Assembly: GCA_963970005.1 (NCBI GenBank) | Contig: CAXAMN010015335.1 | Location: 133,848-197,847 of the forward strand | Direction: 5' to 3' | DNA: 64,000 bases | Origin: Durusdinium trenchii | Lineage: Eukaryota; Sar; Dinophyceae; Suessiales; Symbiodiniaceae | Part shown: positions 27,175 to 37,530 of the stretch, one piece after another | How positions within the stretch are numbered: position 1 is the first letter of the stretch | How the letters are laid out: each line of letters opens with the position of its first letter | The notes under the pieces: generated by a model | Database searches by the model: none | Told to the model about the DNA's origin: nothing | Seen by the model: only the letters and a program-made list of their open reading frames with translations | Made by a program: the position numbers and the translations under genes

Positions 27175-30171
27175 TCATCGTATACGCCGTCGCTTGATAC
27201 TGCAAGCTCTAATTCTTTTTGTGAGTCGTTGCTCAAGGGCATCCTGTTGCTCAGGGTGCGCGCCAGTGAAAGTGCGTTTTCTGTGTATGCGCACTACTGC
27301 AGGGAGAGGCCGTTGGGAGGAGGCACGGGAGTGTGAGCCGGTGACAGAGGTCGTGGAGTTGCATTCTGATAACAGCTGCGCAAATTTGGGCTGCAAAGAA
27401 TCACAACGCAGCAGTGGCGGCTCGTTGGGGTCAAAGCTAAAAGTCTGGCAGAGGTGAGTATGCAGGGCTGTGAGCAGGGCATTCTCCGGTCGCGGAGCGA
27501 CCCAGAAGCCATCATGCAACCAAATGGCTGAAGCAAATCCTACCCGAGGTTGTAAGAAGGAATAGGCAGCCCACGTGACCTGCTGCTCTAAGACCTCGAA
27601 GTAATGAAAGGGAGCCCCTCGTCCTGTTCGTACTGGACCAGTTGGGCACCATGGGGGGGGATGGTGCATGGCATAACGGCTAGCTGCGAATACTTCTCGA
27701 GCAAAACTCACCAACTGACCTGATGGTTCCACTTGTATGCGCTTCTTGAGGTACTCTATAGCTTCTTGTGGAGTGGCACTGTTGAGGATAACAAGTGGCC
27801 AGGTCTTTACCAGAGAGCCAACTTCGTCCTCAGCTAGGTATGCCCGAAGAGCTCCTCTGAGATAATCTCTCATTTGCGCAACTGGCTGTAACGTAAGGTG
27901 AACTTTATTCGTCTTGCATTGCCGTCTCATGAGTTCATAGTGCGCTCCACTAATATCTATTTCCCAGTGCGAATTGCCAAAGAGGAGCAGCCGAACCTGC
28001 CGCGGCAGCCGCTGCGCTGCATTGCCAACTGAGTAAAACCGGCCTCCCAAAGCGTCAACTGTGGGCTTGTATCCTACGCTGAGGCAATGTGAGGACGATA
28101 CTGCCAGTGCGATGTAGTCCATTGCAACCCATTTATAGTGTGGGTGCCTTCGGAGTAGCACGTGCAGTTCTTGGGGAGTGGGAGAGGGGCACTCCGTGAG
28201 CACAAAAGCTGGGGCTTGCAGCGCATCTCCCTGCTGAATGATAAAGCCCAGCGTCTGTGCTAGGTGAAAAGGCGGGAGAGCTACATGATGCAAGGGGACA
28301 AGTGGGTTACCCTCCGCTTCCTTGGCCGCAGCACTGGCCTGACCAGCAAAGTAGTCAGCTAGACGATTGCATTCCCGTGGCAGATAGACAAGGCGGAACA
28401 GACAAGGCGCCTGGGCAAGCAATTGTTGGCATTGTTCTAAAATAGCGACAACTGCAGGTTTCTTAATTCTCCCTTTGTACTGAAGATAGTTGATTATAGG
28501 CAAAATGTCTCCTTGAATCACAATGCTGTCAATAGGAATTCCCTTATCCATACAGGAGACATAGTACTCAAATGCAAGATTTATTGCAGCACGGCAAGCA
28601 TGTGCTTCTGCTATGACATTGTCAGGACAAGAAAGCAAGGGGATGGAAAGCCACTGGACGAGAGAAGTGGAGGACGGCGTGACATGTAGCAAGCCAACTC
28701 CTGCCCCTCCAGTTTGTGTGCTCTTGTGTGCAGAGCCATCGAATTGTACCGAGCATCCTTGCCATTCTTGTGGCTCACCTAGCAGTAGGATTGTATTTGC
28801 GGGCATGTCATCCATGGCTTGCAAGCGTAAATGCGTGGCTCCACAATGGCACAAGAAGGGTACAAGACATGCAGTGGCAGTGGGGAAAGGGAGCTTTCGG
28901 TATTGTGAGAGAAGTAACCTTAGACGGTGGTCTTGCTTAACAAAGGTGGCAATGGTATCTCCTTTAGCAAAGGACTGCGTCGTCGCTAGTCCCTTGGAGG
29001 GGAGCAATGCAGCTTCTAGTACAACCGCAGGGAAGCGCTGTAACCTAATTTTGGTAGAGTCAGTACACGCGCTGTTGCTGGATTGCGGTGGCGCACGGAA
29101 GGTTCTGAGCAGCGTGCTAGGCGTCGAAGAATAGATACGCTGCCAGAGGTCAAGCGCGTGGTGCGAGACCTTACGATTGTGTACGCACCGGATGTTAGGT
29201 CGGAGTCCGCCACATTCAGTAACTAGTCGTCGAAGATGGAATAGCATGTAGCAAAGTGCTACTCCTGTGCTGCGGGACGGTGCTTTGCGCCAGGTAATTT
29301 CTGGTGCCGGAGCAACCCACAAAGCAAGCCAGGTGAGATGTACAACAGGACAAAAGGATAACCAATGATCGATAGAGTTGAACCCACCCTGACAAAGCAC
29401 ACAGGGAACATAGGAGCCAATCGCTCGACAGCCTACAGAGGACAGTAGACGAGAAAAGGCAGGGGGCAGTTGCTTGGGCTCTGGCACAATGATCTGATGG
29501 AAATGCAAAAAGTTCTTGTTTTCATCAGAAAGGTTATTTAGGGTAATATCGATTGGAGTAGCAGGTAGGAAACAAGTCGGGCAGAGCGCTCCGTATCCCG
29601 GTCCATAAGGGAAACATCGTGTGCTGTTGCTACACCAAACACAGGGTTGGCTCCGACTAAGCTTGCCCCTGAGGGGTAACCAGAAGTCAGCATCTTCTCC
29701 TAGAGCCCATCGTAAGACAGCATAGCGTGGCACTGCCCCAACCTGAGTGGTGGGAAGATCCGCTAGCCAGTTTAAGAAAAGAATAGAGGGCCCCATGGCC
29801 CAACCATTCTTGTATATTCTCGCAACCAGATGTTTGTGCGAGGCTGTAAGCAATTTGTTAACAGCTAGCTGTTTGAAGAGCTGTTTGAAATTACTTGCTC
29901 TTTGTGCCGGTGTGGTGTTTTCTCTTACCAGGGCGAGGAGCCGCTGCACATCTTCGGCTGGGAGCTGCTGTTGCCAATATTTCCAGCATTGTTGGATTTG
30001 TGTGACATAGGAGCTTGCTTGTACCTCTGCAAAGGACCTATGCCCTTGTCGTAGATAGCATCCAAAGAGGGAAATTGCCTGCATGATAGTTGGGTCAAGC
30101 AATGGGCCTAAACGAAGCCACCTGCAAAGACCAACCATGTGGTGTTGTGGGACAAAGAAAAAGCGGATCAT
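27175..30171 (-). CDS. Zinc-ribbon, RNase H and polymerase-A-like palm protein of the giant element
   Basis: 998 residues from ATG at 30171; the frame is open to a TTG at 30231. The N-terminal third has Cys clusters (CVWCSN; CVLCQGGFNSIDHWLSFC), the latter like the zf-RVT knuckle found after LINE reverse transcriptases. A type-I RNase H follows: FDGSAH, AEAHACRAAI, IQGDI and RECNRLADYFA give the D-E-D-D set. The C-terminal third holds HWEIDISGAHYELMRR, VKTWPLVILNSAT and AIWLHDGFWV. These resemble motifs A, B and C of superfamily-A polymerases (including transposon-encoded 'TV-Pol' types) more than a reverse transcriptase. The palm assignment is an inference from motif spacing. First cistron of the inner element, absent from the outer. 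Confidence 0.65.
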   Translation of the reverse strand: MIRFFFVPQHHMVGLCRWLRLGPLLDPTIMQAISLFGCYLRQGHRSFAEVQASSYVTQIQQCWKYWQQQLPAEDVQRLLALVRENTTPAQRASNFKQLFKQLAVNKLLTASHKHLVARIYKNGWAMGPSILFLNWLADLPTTQVGAVPRYAVLRWALGEDADFWLPLRGKLSRSQPCVWCSNSTRCFPYGPGYGALCPTCFLPATPIDITLNNLSDENKNFLHFHQIIVPEPKQLPPAFSRLLSSVGCRAIGSYVPCVLCQGGFNSIDHWLSFCPVVHLTWLALWVAPAPEITWRKAPSRSTGVALCYMLFHLRRLVTECGGLRPNIRCVHNRKVSHHALDLWQRIYSSTPSTLLRTFRAPPQSSNSACTDSTKIRLQRFPAVVLEAALLPSKGLATTQSFAKGDTIATFVKQDHRLRLLLSQYRKLPFPTATACLVPFLCHCGATHLRLQAMDDMPANTILLLGEPQEWQGCSVQFDGSAHKSTQTGGAGVGLLHVTPSSTSLVQWLSIPLLSCPDNVIAEAHACRAAINLAFEYYVSCMDKGIPIDSIVIQGDILPIINYLQYKGRIKKPAVVAILEQCQQLLAQAPCLFRLVYLPRECNRLADYFAGQASAAAKEAEGNPLVPLHHVALPPFHLAQTLGFIIQQGDALQAPAFVLTECPSPTPQELHVLLRRHPHYKWVAMDYIALAVSSSHCLSVGYKPTVDALGGRFYSVGNAAQRLPRQVRLLLFGNSHWEIDISGAHYELMRRQCKTNKVHLTLQPVAQMRDYLRGALRAYLAEDEVGSLVKTWPLVILNSATPQEAIEYLKKRIQVEPSGQLVSFAREVFAASRYAMHHPPPWCPTGPVRTGRGAPFHYFEVLEQQVTWAAYSFLQPRVGFASAIWLHDGFWVAPRPENALLTALHTHLCQTFSFDPNEPPLLRCDSLQPKFAQLLSECNSTTSVTGSHSRASSQRPLPAVVRIHRKRTFTGAHPEQQDALEQRLTKRIRACSIKRRRIR

Positions 30172-30842
30172 CCACAGCACGACAGCAAGTTGGACTGTCG
30201 CCGTGTACCGCCCCCTTGCCTTAAGACCCAACCTGGCGGGAAGGCGCTGGTTTTTTGGTTAGCCAGGACCACGGGACAAAAGACCACACAGGTTCGCTCA
30301 CGGTCTCCCCCTGCAAATGCTACTGCGGCCGTTGGCGGCCGCGTTAACTCCAAATAGGACCGCCCGAGCGCCGGCCAAAGAAAAGCAACCAAGGTTGACG
30401 GAGGCCAGGCAACGGTGTTAGTTTACTACCGTGCGTGCCTGGGCACAAAAAGAACCAACCGAGGTTGACAGAGGCTCCGCGCAGCGGCCGATTCACAGCA
30501 TGTAGCAAATGCAGGTTTTCCCCGTGACTACACCTGATACGGGACCCACCGTTCCAGAAGTGAAATGCAGACTCTGGTGGGCAATTCTTCCGACTGTGCA
30601 TCAAGCCAGACAGTAGACATCCAAAAGAGCCATAGCAGAAGAAGAACTGCACCTGCCTGGTCAGTAAACTTAGGCAGAACAGAAATTCCACCCCCTAAGC
30701 TGCCGACCACGGCAAGGAGACAAGGAAGGTGTGAGAATTTATAGTACTGAGGAGCGAAGACTCCATACCACTTGTTTAGAGACCGCAAAGAAAGCCATGG
30801 AGAGTTTTGGCTTGTTTGAATGACGTTCGTTAGCTTTTGAGG

Positions 30843-30866
30843 ACATTGAAAGATCCCTTTCAATGT
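30843..30866. repeat. Perfect 10-bp hairpin in the 5' region
   Basis: ACATTGAAAG / CTTTCAATGT with a four-base loop (ATCC). Longer than the CTTA hairpins and with a different loop; purpose unknown. Confidence 0.7.
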
Positions 30867-31154
30867 TTCCATATGTTTGTAGTTTGTGTATGAGGTGTCC
30901 GAGAACACCCGAAGATGTTTAGACTATGCTCTTAGTTGTTTCCAACTGTTTTTAGAACCTTTGTGAAGCGTAGAACTGTTTTGAGTATGGTTTTGCATGC
31001 CCACAAATGTCCCGAGAACATTTGTGAACCTTGGAGAACGTTCGTCACTTTGGCTCAAGTGTGCGGCGAAAAGTGTGCGTGTCTTTTGCCTGCTTTTTCT
31101 TTCGTTTTCGACTCGGGTCGTTGAGACACTTGACTGACTAGGTGTTTTGAGCAC

Positions 31155-31196
31155 GAGAGCTTTTGATTTTNNNNNNNNNNGAGAGCTTTTGATTTT
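31155..31196. other. Scaffold gap flanked by identical 16-mers
   Basis: Ten N (31171-31180) are preceded by GAGAGCTTTTGATTTT (31155-31170) and followed by the same 16 bases (31181-31196). This is what is seen when two overlapping contigs are joined by a default-size gap. Probably nothing is missing and 26 bases are surplus. Confidence 0.85.
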
Positions 31197-31406
31197 TCGT
31201 CAGGAGTTTGTGTGTCAAACTTTCACGGAAGGAAGCGAAGGGACTACGACTCCCTCACTGGACACCTGGGCCTGCAGAGGGTCGAAGGCACAAACAAAAA
31301 AAGGGCCTTGCCTTGCACGACGCCGGCGTCACAGTGAGCTAATGGACCACCACTGCCTGACCGGCCAGGGACCCAGTCTGTAGCGACGTCTGGGGGCACT
31401 AACACT

Positions 31407-31421
31407 GCGAACGTGGCATAC
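31407..31421. repeat. Target-site duplication of the inner giant element, right copy
   Basis: GCGAACGTGGCATAC, identical to 10590-10604. Confidence 0.93.
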
Positions 31422-32304
31422 AGCCGAGCCACTGATCTTACCATCTTAGCATGCCCATTGAACACGCAAGGAATGCCTGGGGCCCTGCAAGTCTTCGCCG
31501 CCCTCCTGCATGGTGTCCAAACAATATATACCTATGACAGCAACGAAGAGCCTACCGTCTTCGGCTCTTTGGACCTTCGAGCACTCAGGTTGCGCAAGCC
31601 ACGACCTTCTTCCAACATGCGCTTCTGCCCCATCCAATGTGGCTCGGCCCTCTGCCGGTCTGTCTCGCAGAACACCATCACGGCAAGGTGAGGCGCTTAC
31701 GCCTCGTCTTAGCCACGATTACGCACTTGACCAAAGCGGAAATCACCAGCCTCGTAGAAGGGCCCTACCTGCCTGGTGGTACGGTTCTGCATGACCTGGT
31801 GTATGATTACGCAGCTGATGCGTCGCTCGAGCCTGAGTGGCTAGTCATCACGGATGGGCAGCAGCCAGGAAGTTGGCGACTCCTCCACAACAGCTCTGGC
31901 CCAGGGCAACGCTGTAGCGTGGAAAGCTCCCTACGCTATCAACCAACGCCAAGTGCACGTGAACAGCGCAGTGCGCAGGATTATACCTTTGAAGCACTGC
32001 ACCGGGTGTACTTCTATGACGCGTGGAGAGTCCAGCCAGTCCTTGATGCCCCTGAATCTGACCTTGTCCTCCACCGAAACCAGGCCTTTTAGAGCATGGC
32101 TGTCACTGGCCTCGGCCAAACCAGACACCTGAGGTCCTCTCTATCTCTGACCGTGACCCAGACAAAGAGGAACAAGAAGTGCAAGCGGGAGAATCGCCGA
32201 CCTTCCTTGCGGTGACAGATGCGGCCATGGCTGAGGAAGACGCAAATGAAGCAGTCTCAATCCACAGTTCCTCCTCCGAGTCGCCCACTATTCCGAAACG
32301 GGCT
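31422..32304 (+). pseudogene. Helicase C-terminus and downstream region, inverted fragment, second half (outer)
   Basis: It resumes the plus-strand frame interrupted at 10604: SRATDLTILACPLNTQG, VCLAEHHHGKVRRLRL, AADASLEPEWLVITDG, then the start of the unrecognised nuclear-type protein (DAWRVQPVLDAPESDL, VSIHSSSSESPTIP) in a shifted frame. It shows the original order in which the helicase tail runs on toward the nuclear-type protein without the inverted block seen in the inner element. The breakpoint at about 32304 meets the minus-strand helicase sequence (AAACGGGCTGTCTGGG). Confidence 0.78.
31690..31705 (+). repeat. CTTA-loop hairpin in the inverted fragment
   Basis: Stem GAGGCG/CGCCTC with CTTA on the plus strand, i.e. 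still on the sense strand because the segment is inverted. Confidence 0.82.
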
Positions 32305-34618
32305 GTCTGGGCTGGTAGCTGCATAGCCTAGACCCACCAGCAGTCCCTCCGGGAGATCCAGGTCTCTCTGGAGAGGTCTTTGTAGGTGGACTGCAACTGG
32401 CAAGCGAAAGAGGACGTGGCTTGGACATTCTCCGGGCGAAACCAGCTACTCCTGGCCCGCTACTTTGGCAGTTTCTTCCAGGTCACTAAGGCCAAAGCCT
32501 CGGCCGTGTCGGAGGAGCATGTGAAAGACTCCTGGTATTTCACGCGGCATATACCAGGTAGTGGGGGCTCGTAGCCCAATGGAGCTTTGAGTAGGAGCGT
32601 GCGATGGGCTCTCTGTCCATCGGCTACTCCACCAGGGCTCTGTTTGGGATCACCAAGTAGTAGTCGGAAGAAGGGTTGTCGGGGGACTGTTGGCGCAAAG
32701 GCAGATTTGAGGTCCATGTCCTGCTGCGCCTCTTCGCTAATGAGCAGGTCCACATTCTCCATATGGGTGTTGAGTGTGGAGTGGGTTTGTCCTTTTTGGT
32801 CCCAAACAAGCCCAGTAGTGACAATCACCACGTGGCAGCCGGGATGTATGATGCCGCTTCGCTTGCTCGCAAGTCATAGTCCGTGCTGTGTTAGTCTCTG
32901 CCTCTTCCCTACTTACTGGACGAATGAAATATCTTTGGTGGTCCGGCTCTAAGTCAAAGGCTGTGAGCAGCTTAGTGATTGCCCGACCCGCTGGATTCTC
33001 TTTGTGCACCACTGCAATCTTAAGGTGAGTGGTGAGGGCCAGCCAGGCAAGGAGAAAGGTCAGAGATCTAGTCTTGCCCGCTCCAAAGACACCTGCTACT
33101 GCCAAGGTAGATCTGCCAGCTCTAAGGGCCAGTGCAAGACTGGCGGCCATTGAAACAATGTGCCCATTATCTTGCCGAGCGGCAGTTCCCAGGGCGACAG
33201 CAAAGCTGGCTGCTTGGGGGCAGTATTGCATTGTATTGCCGGAGGTCAGCAGCTGGAAGAGGGCACGCAAGCTCTGCAAAAGGACTACCGTGCATTCTAG
33301 TTGATACGGAATGGGCACTTGGCCCGGAATACCCAGCACTGTGGGTTTGTGCTCTGCAGCCAAGCAGGCCATTTGCAAGAGGTGGTCGGCAGTGACCGTA
33401 TCTCCTGCTTCCGCAATGGCCAACACTCGGAGCTTGGTTGCTCTAGGTTCTAGCACGCATAGGCTAGGTGGGAACGCCCATGGCGCTGGGCACGCTAGTC
33501 CGGTTTCGGTTGGCGTGGGCAGCGGCACGAAATCTTCCGGGAACGGTACTAAGGCAACATCCCAGTGCCGAGGACTGCTCAGCCGACGAAGTTTCTCACT
33601 TGGCGATTCGTCCCCTTTTCGTTTTCGAGAGGGAGACACAAAAGCCAGCAAGAGCGCCAAGACTGAGTAGCATGCGCCGTGCTCCTCCAGAACGATTCGA
33701 TAGGCCTTCCCAGCCTGTGAGCCCATATGCACTGTACTTGAGGGACTGCTGGCGAGTTGTTCGAAATTACAACTTTGGAAGTGCGCCGGGCAAAAGATAG
33801 CTGTTTGCGACCCCGAAGGAAAAGCTATGCGATATTCATGCATGCCCTGCAATCCGGTGGCTGTGGGTGTGACATCCACGACTAGGCCAAACTTTCGCAC
33901 AGTGGGGCTGCTCCACAGTTCTTGTCTTGTGGTGGCCTCATCGACAAAGGTGAGCTGCGGAAGAAAGAGGGCTAGAATGACAAAGACTTCTCGGAACGGG
34001 ATCGGCGCCAGTAGGTCTCGAGCCATCTCCGTCAGCCATTGAGCACATGCACTTTGAGTACCTTTGCCAACACGAAAGTTTTTGAGCAGCAGCGCCTGTG
34101 CTTCTTCCATGGAGGCGATTGGCTGTCCTGCCACACAGCTTTGTAGTAGCACCAGCAATTCCTGGTCAGGACGGTGGAGATTGGACACCAACAAGCTGAT
34201 AGCTCCTTCCCAATCCTCGCTCGTCATGGCCGTTTCGAATCGAATCCAGGAGGCAAGGCGCATCGGAGCGGCAATTCGATCGCGGCGAGGGATAACATCC
34301 GGGTGCGTGAGCTTCAGTGTGGTGAGACTAACTTTGCCCGTAGGGAGTTGGCACTGGAGCCAGTGCCAATAACAGTGCTTGTGCTTGCCCATCCATCTTG
34401 CAGAGTCTGTTACATACGTGATGTGCAAGGATCGTTGCAACATGTCGAGCTCATTCTCTGTCGGCTTCCAGTCACACAGACAATCCTCAGCAGCATGGAC
34501 AAGATAGTAGTTGCGCCTTTCAGGTTCTGCAGTGGCTACGAGTGCTGCTAAGACACTCTTCGGCATCGCAATGGCGCCTAGGCGCGCTGTGATCTGACTG
34601 GCTGGCCAGAGGCAACGA

Positions 34619-34632
34619 ATTGCTAAGGCAAT
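34619..34632 (-). repeat. CTTA-loop hairpin in coding sequence
   Basis: Stem ATTGC/GCAAT around TAAG; outer counterpart of 21111-21124. Confidence 0.78.
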
Positions 34633-35628
34633 CACTGCTCCCGTGTAGCTGCCGGCACTAAAACCATTTACGGTAAAATGGGGGGGGATCTGCTTGTTCA
34701 GTCGGCCGCAGACACCCAAGCACTGGCAAGTAGGCAAGAAGTCGCAGTGGCTGGAGCGAAAGAAGCTTCCACCAAAGACCACTGAGAAAGGCCTGGCGCG
34801 GCAGCCGTCGATGAGCAGGGAGCAGCCTGGCTGCTTGCAACACATGCTGTGTTCGTTGGTACAGAAGGGCTGCCTTGCCATACCCTAGAGCTTCCCATTT
34901 CTGGCACGGATTCTGTGTGAGCGCAAAAAGGGTGGCGACTTCATGCACTCCGGTCGACCAGCCATAGGCAACCCCCCATTCCTGTTCATCAAGGACACCT
35001 GCGGGGGAGAGTGACGGCCCATAGACTTGACTTTCTCCTACCGGCGGACACGTGCAATGGAAGTGCGGGGGGACCTCACCTTCAAGGGCTCCACCCCCCA
35101 GGCCACCACAGTTGATTTGAAATACTGACGGCAGTGGTGGGGATGTGCCGCCAACCCAGTACCCATTGAGTTGGGCAATCATCCATAGGACAGTGATCCA
35201 GAGTATTTCACCCTGCTGACGTTGGTATATAGCTTCAAACACCTGTGGTGCAATACCTTCCAGGGGCATAACCATGCCTCGGAGCTGAAGGAGCAAATCG
35301 CTATTGACTTGAAGGAATTGCTCTTTTTCTCCGGGGACAAGACACTGGGGGTGAGCTAATGCAACCTGCAATTCCTCGTGCGGACATGCTTCAATGTCTT
35401 TGTGGACTGCAACTACCCCTCGTAGTTTGGCGACTTGACTCCACGGCACAAAGAGGGGAGGAGACAGCTGTTGCGGACAGGGAGTGCATGGACGAGGGTC
35501 AGGTGCCTGACTACCCTGCGTCGAGTCGCTTTCGATTGCTTGAGCAAGTCGATCCGCTCTCTTGGCAGAAGTATCAGACGAGGGCGTGGACGCTGACTCC
35601 ACGTCTGGATCACCGAACTCTGCCGGAA

Positions 35629-35644
35629 GACAGCTAAGGCTGTC
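35629..35644 (-). repeat. CTTA-loop hairpin in coding sequence
   Basis: Stem GACAGC/GCTGTC around TAAG; outer counterpart of 22120-22135. Confidence 0.82.
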
Positions 35645-37259
35645 CCCCTGCAGTTGTGCTGCAAAGAGTTCTGTCGCTTGCGGACGAATCGCCCGCCACT
35701 TTAAGAGCAGGCAGAAGCGCAAGGCACTGTTTCCTGCTACCCCAGAGAAATAGCCTGTGAATTTGCAACCTCCTATTGGTTTCCAAGTCTCCACAACCCA
35801 TGCGGGGGGGAGATTGGGCATGCCTAGTATCGCAATTGGTAGCGTTTCCCACCCCTGTTGCTCCAGCTCTCGTAAAGCAGCTTGCGCTCCAACTTTGGCT
35901 TTGCCAAAGGCATGAAATATGGCAGGACGCATTCGGTTGCGCGGCAGTGCACTGGCTTGAAAGAGATGTTCACCTGGCAACGACGCGACTGTACATGGCC
36001 CAGTAAGCATTGGAAGCACCGAAAGTATTCCCTGTTCAAAGGTGGCTCGAGCCCAGCTAGTGACCCACGGCGTTCGCTCTCTTCCTGCAGGGGTGAGGGC
36101 CCTGGGATGGGATTGCCGTGGCCACTTGATTGTGCTGCCTGGACCAAGTTCATTCGGGGTGATAACAGGGCTAGGCCAAAAGTGCTTACACATGTAAAGC
36201 CCGTATAAGGACCAGACCATACATAGGTCAAGGGCGGTTTGCATTGCGACACCAACAAAAGGGGTAAACATAGTGCCACTGATGACTGTATCGCTTGGAT
36301 TGACTGGTGGTCTGGCTCTAGATACCAAGGCAAGGCGGCCCGCCTGTAGGCTCTTCGCCAGGGTCGAAGCAGTAGCATCACGTTCTAGCGGACTGTGCTT
36401 GCTGCGATTGCCGATTGAAATGACCAGTCCTGCATTATATTCCAAGTGAGCCTCTGTGAAGAGGAGCATACCAATTCCTGCACAGGAGCTAGACTCTGAA
36501 CGTGCACGCCCCAGCAGATCGACCCACTGGTGCTGCTGATGCGCCAGCTGCAGTAGATCTTGCACTTCAAAAAGCGTGACTGGTACACAGTCATTGTCAA
36601 TGAGTGCAAAGTGTTGCGCCGGATACAAGAAACGCGCTACCTCTAACACAAAAACTCCTGCCCAGTAGTATGGAACCTTGTGGAGTCCAGTAGTAGCATC
36701 CGCACACACCCAAAGTATGTCAGTTGTTTCTTCCTGGGGACCTACTAGGCACCTGCGTGAAGCCCACCATGCTGCAAAAGCCGGCCAATGCGGGACATCT
36801 GCCGGCATGCGATTGTCCACTATTAAGTAGATCATTTGATTATTCACGATCAGGTCACGGTGTGACATTAGTGTTCGAATGATGGCAGTAGTATCAGGCA
36901 AATCACCCTCTGTTTCAAGAGTGGGATACCCCTCGTCCTTTTTGGGTGGCTGAGCTCGAACGTCGGACAAACCAAGAGTAGGGCAGGCAGAATCAAGGCC
37001 GAAAGGACTGCTGAGAGTGTCTTTCATAGCCATCGCTGCATATGCTTCCTCCTGGGACTGGTCCACACTAGCCTCCGTACCCCTGGCAAAGCTGGCCTGG
37101 CCATCTGCTGTCAGCCACTCCGCATGATCACGTGTGTATACAAAAGGCACGTGGACTCTGTCCTCCAACCCTTCCGTTAGGTCCAGTGAATTACTGTCCT
37201 CCATCCATGGGTCATGTGACATTATTGTTGCTCTGCTCTAAGATACGAATGCAGCCCCC

Positions 37260-37275
37260 GCCAACTAAGGCTGGC
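37260..37275 (-). repeat. CTTA-loop hairpin with one mismatch
   Basis: GCCAAC/GCTGGC around TAAG; a G-to-A change breaks one pair relative to 23751-23766. Confidence 0.65.
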
Positions 37276-37320
37276 AGTTGCCCTGAGCGCCACAAGCAAA
37301 CGAAAGGCAACAATGGTGAT

Positions 37321-37336
37321 GTCAGCTAAGGCTGAC
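37321..37336 (-). repeat. CTTA-loop hairpin, intercistronic
   Basis: Stem GTCAGC/GCTGAC around TAAG; identical to 23812-23827. Confidence 0.82.
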
Positions 37337-37530
37337 CTCACACATGTGTGCTGGACGCTACGACCTGCTGCGAGCCAAACATTACAGCAAAGCGCATCTA
37401 CAGAGGATCAACTGCATCTAGCTTTTCGTGGGGGGCAATTGCCAAACTGTACCTTAAGAACCTAACAAACAAAACAATAAAAAAGGGGGACATCATGTTG
37501 CAGCAGAGGCGTGTCTCTACGACCTTGTAA

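Larger units (their letters stand above)
10605..31406 (-). mobile_element. Inner giant polycistronic retroelement, 20.8 kb
   Basis: The element is bounded by an exact 15-bp duplication and ends in nine A (minus strand, 10613-10605). Minus-strand order: about 1.2 kb 5' region, RNase H/polymerase-like ORF, ORF of 293 aa, ORF of 197 aa, ORF of about 290 aa, GT/hydrolase/helicase polyprotein, unrecognised nuclear-type protein, LRR gene 2, LRR gene 1, 3' UTR. Some ORFs are intact (27175-30171, 18770-23713, 13308-14516) and others are frameshifted. No reverse-transcriptase palm with a YxDD box is visible, so it may depend on another element. It crosses the scaffold gap at 31171-31180, but the matching duplications on both sides support the join. 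Confidence 0.85.
30172..31406 (-). other. 5' region of the inner element
   Basis: About 1.2 kb before the first ATG; presumed promoter and 5' UTR. It contains a perfect 10-bp hairpin (30843-30866) and a short direct repeat (AACCAAGGTTGACGGAGGC near 30389 and AACCGAGGTTGACAGAGGC near 30457). The scaffold gap is at 31171-31180. No convincing ORF. The extreme 5' end on the minus strand begins AGTGTTAGTGCCCCC and carries no SL, unlike the outer element. Confidence 0.55.
32305..37222 (-). pseudogene. GT/hydrolase/helicase polyprotein, outer copy, frameshifted
   Basis: ATG at 37222 (MSHDPWMEDSNSLD). The frame runs to 34658, where a run of eight G (inner: GGGTGGG) adds a base and moves translation to the frame 34881-32737. 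Further small deletions near 32850-32890 shift it again. It carries the same motifs as the inner copy: IDNDCVPVTLFEV, GFSAGSYTG, VFGAGKT (Gly-Ala in place of Gly-Thr before the Lys) and EEAQQ. The close match along 5 kb shows the two giant elements share a recent ancestor. The helicase tail is missing here because that part was inverted. Confidence 0.85.
37223..37530 (-). other. Intercistronic region before the polyprotein, outer
   Basis: Outer counterpart of 23714-24020. Two hairpins are kept, and the SL-like stretch near 37370-37380 (GTTTGGCTCGCAG on the minus strand) is slightly more diverged. Confidence 0.65.

Noticed and set aside
31047-31059. ACTTTGGCTCAAG on the plus strand as an SL relict
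   Set aside because: It is antisense to the inner element and forms a local CACTT/AAGTG palindrome; possible but not supported by a downstream gene.
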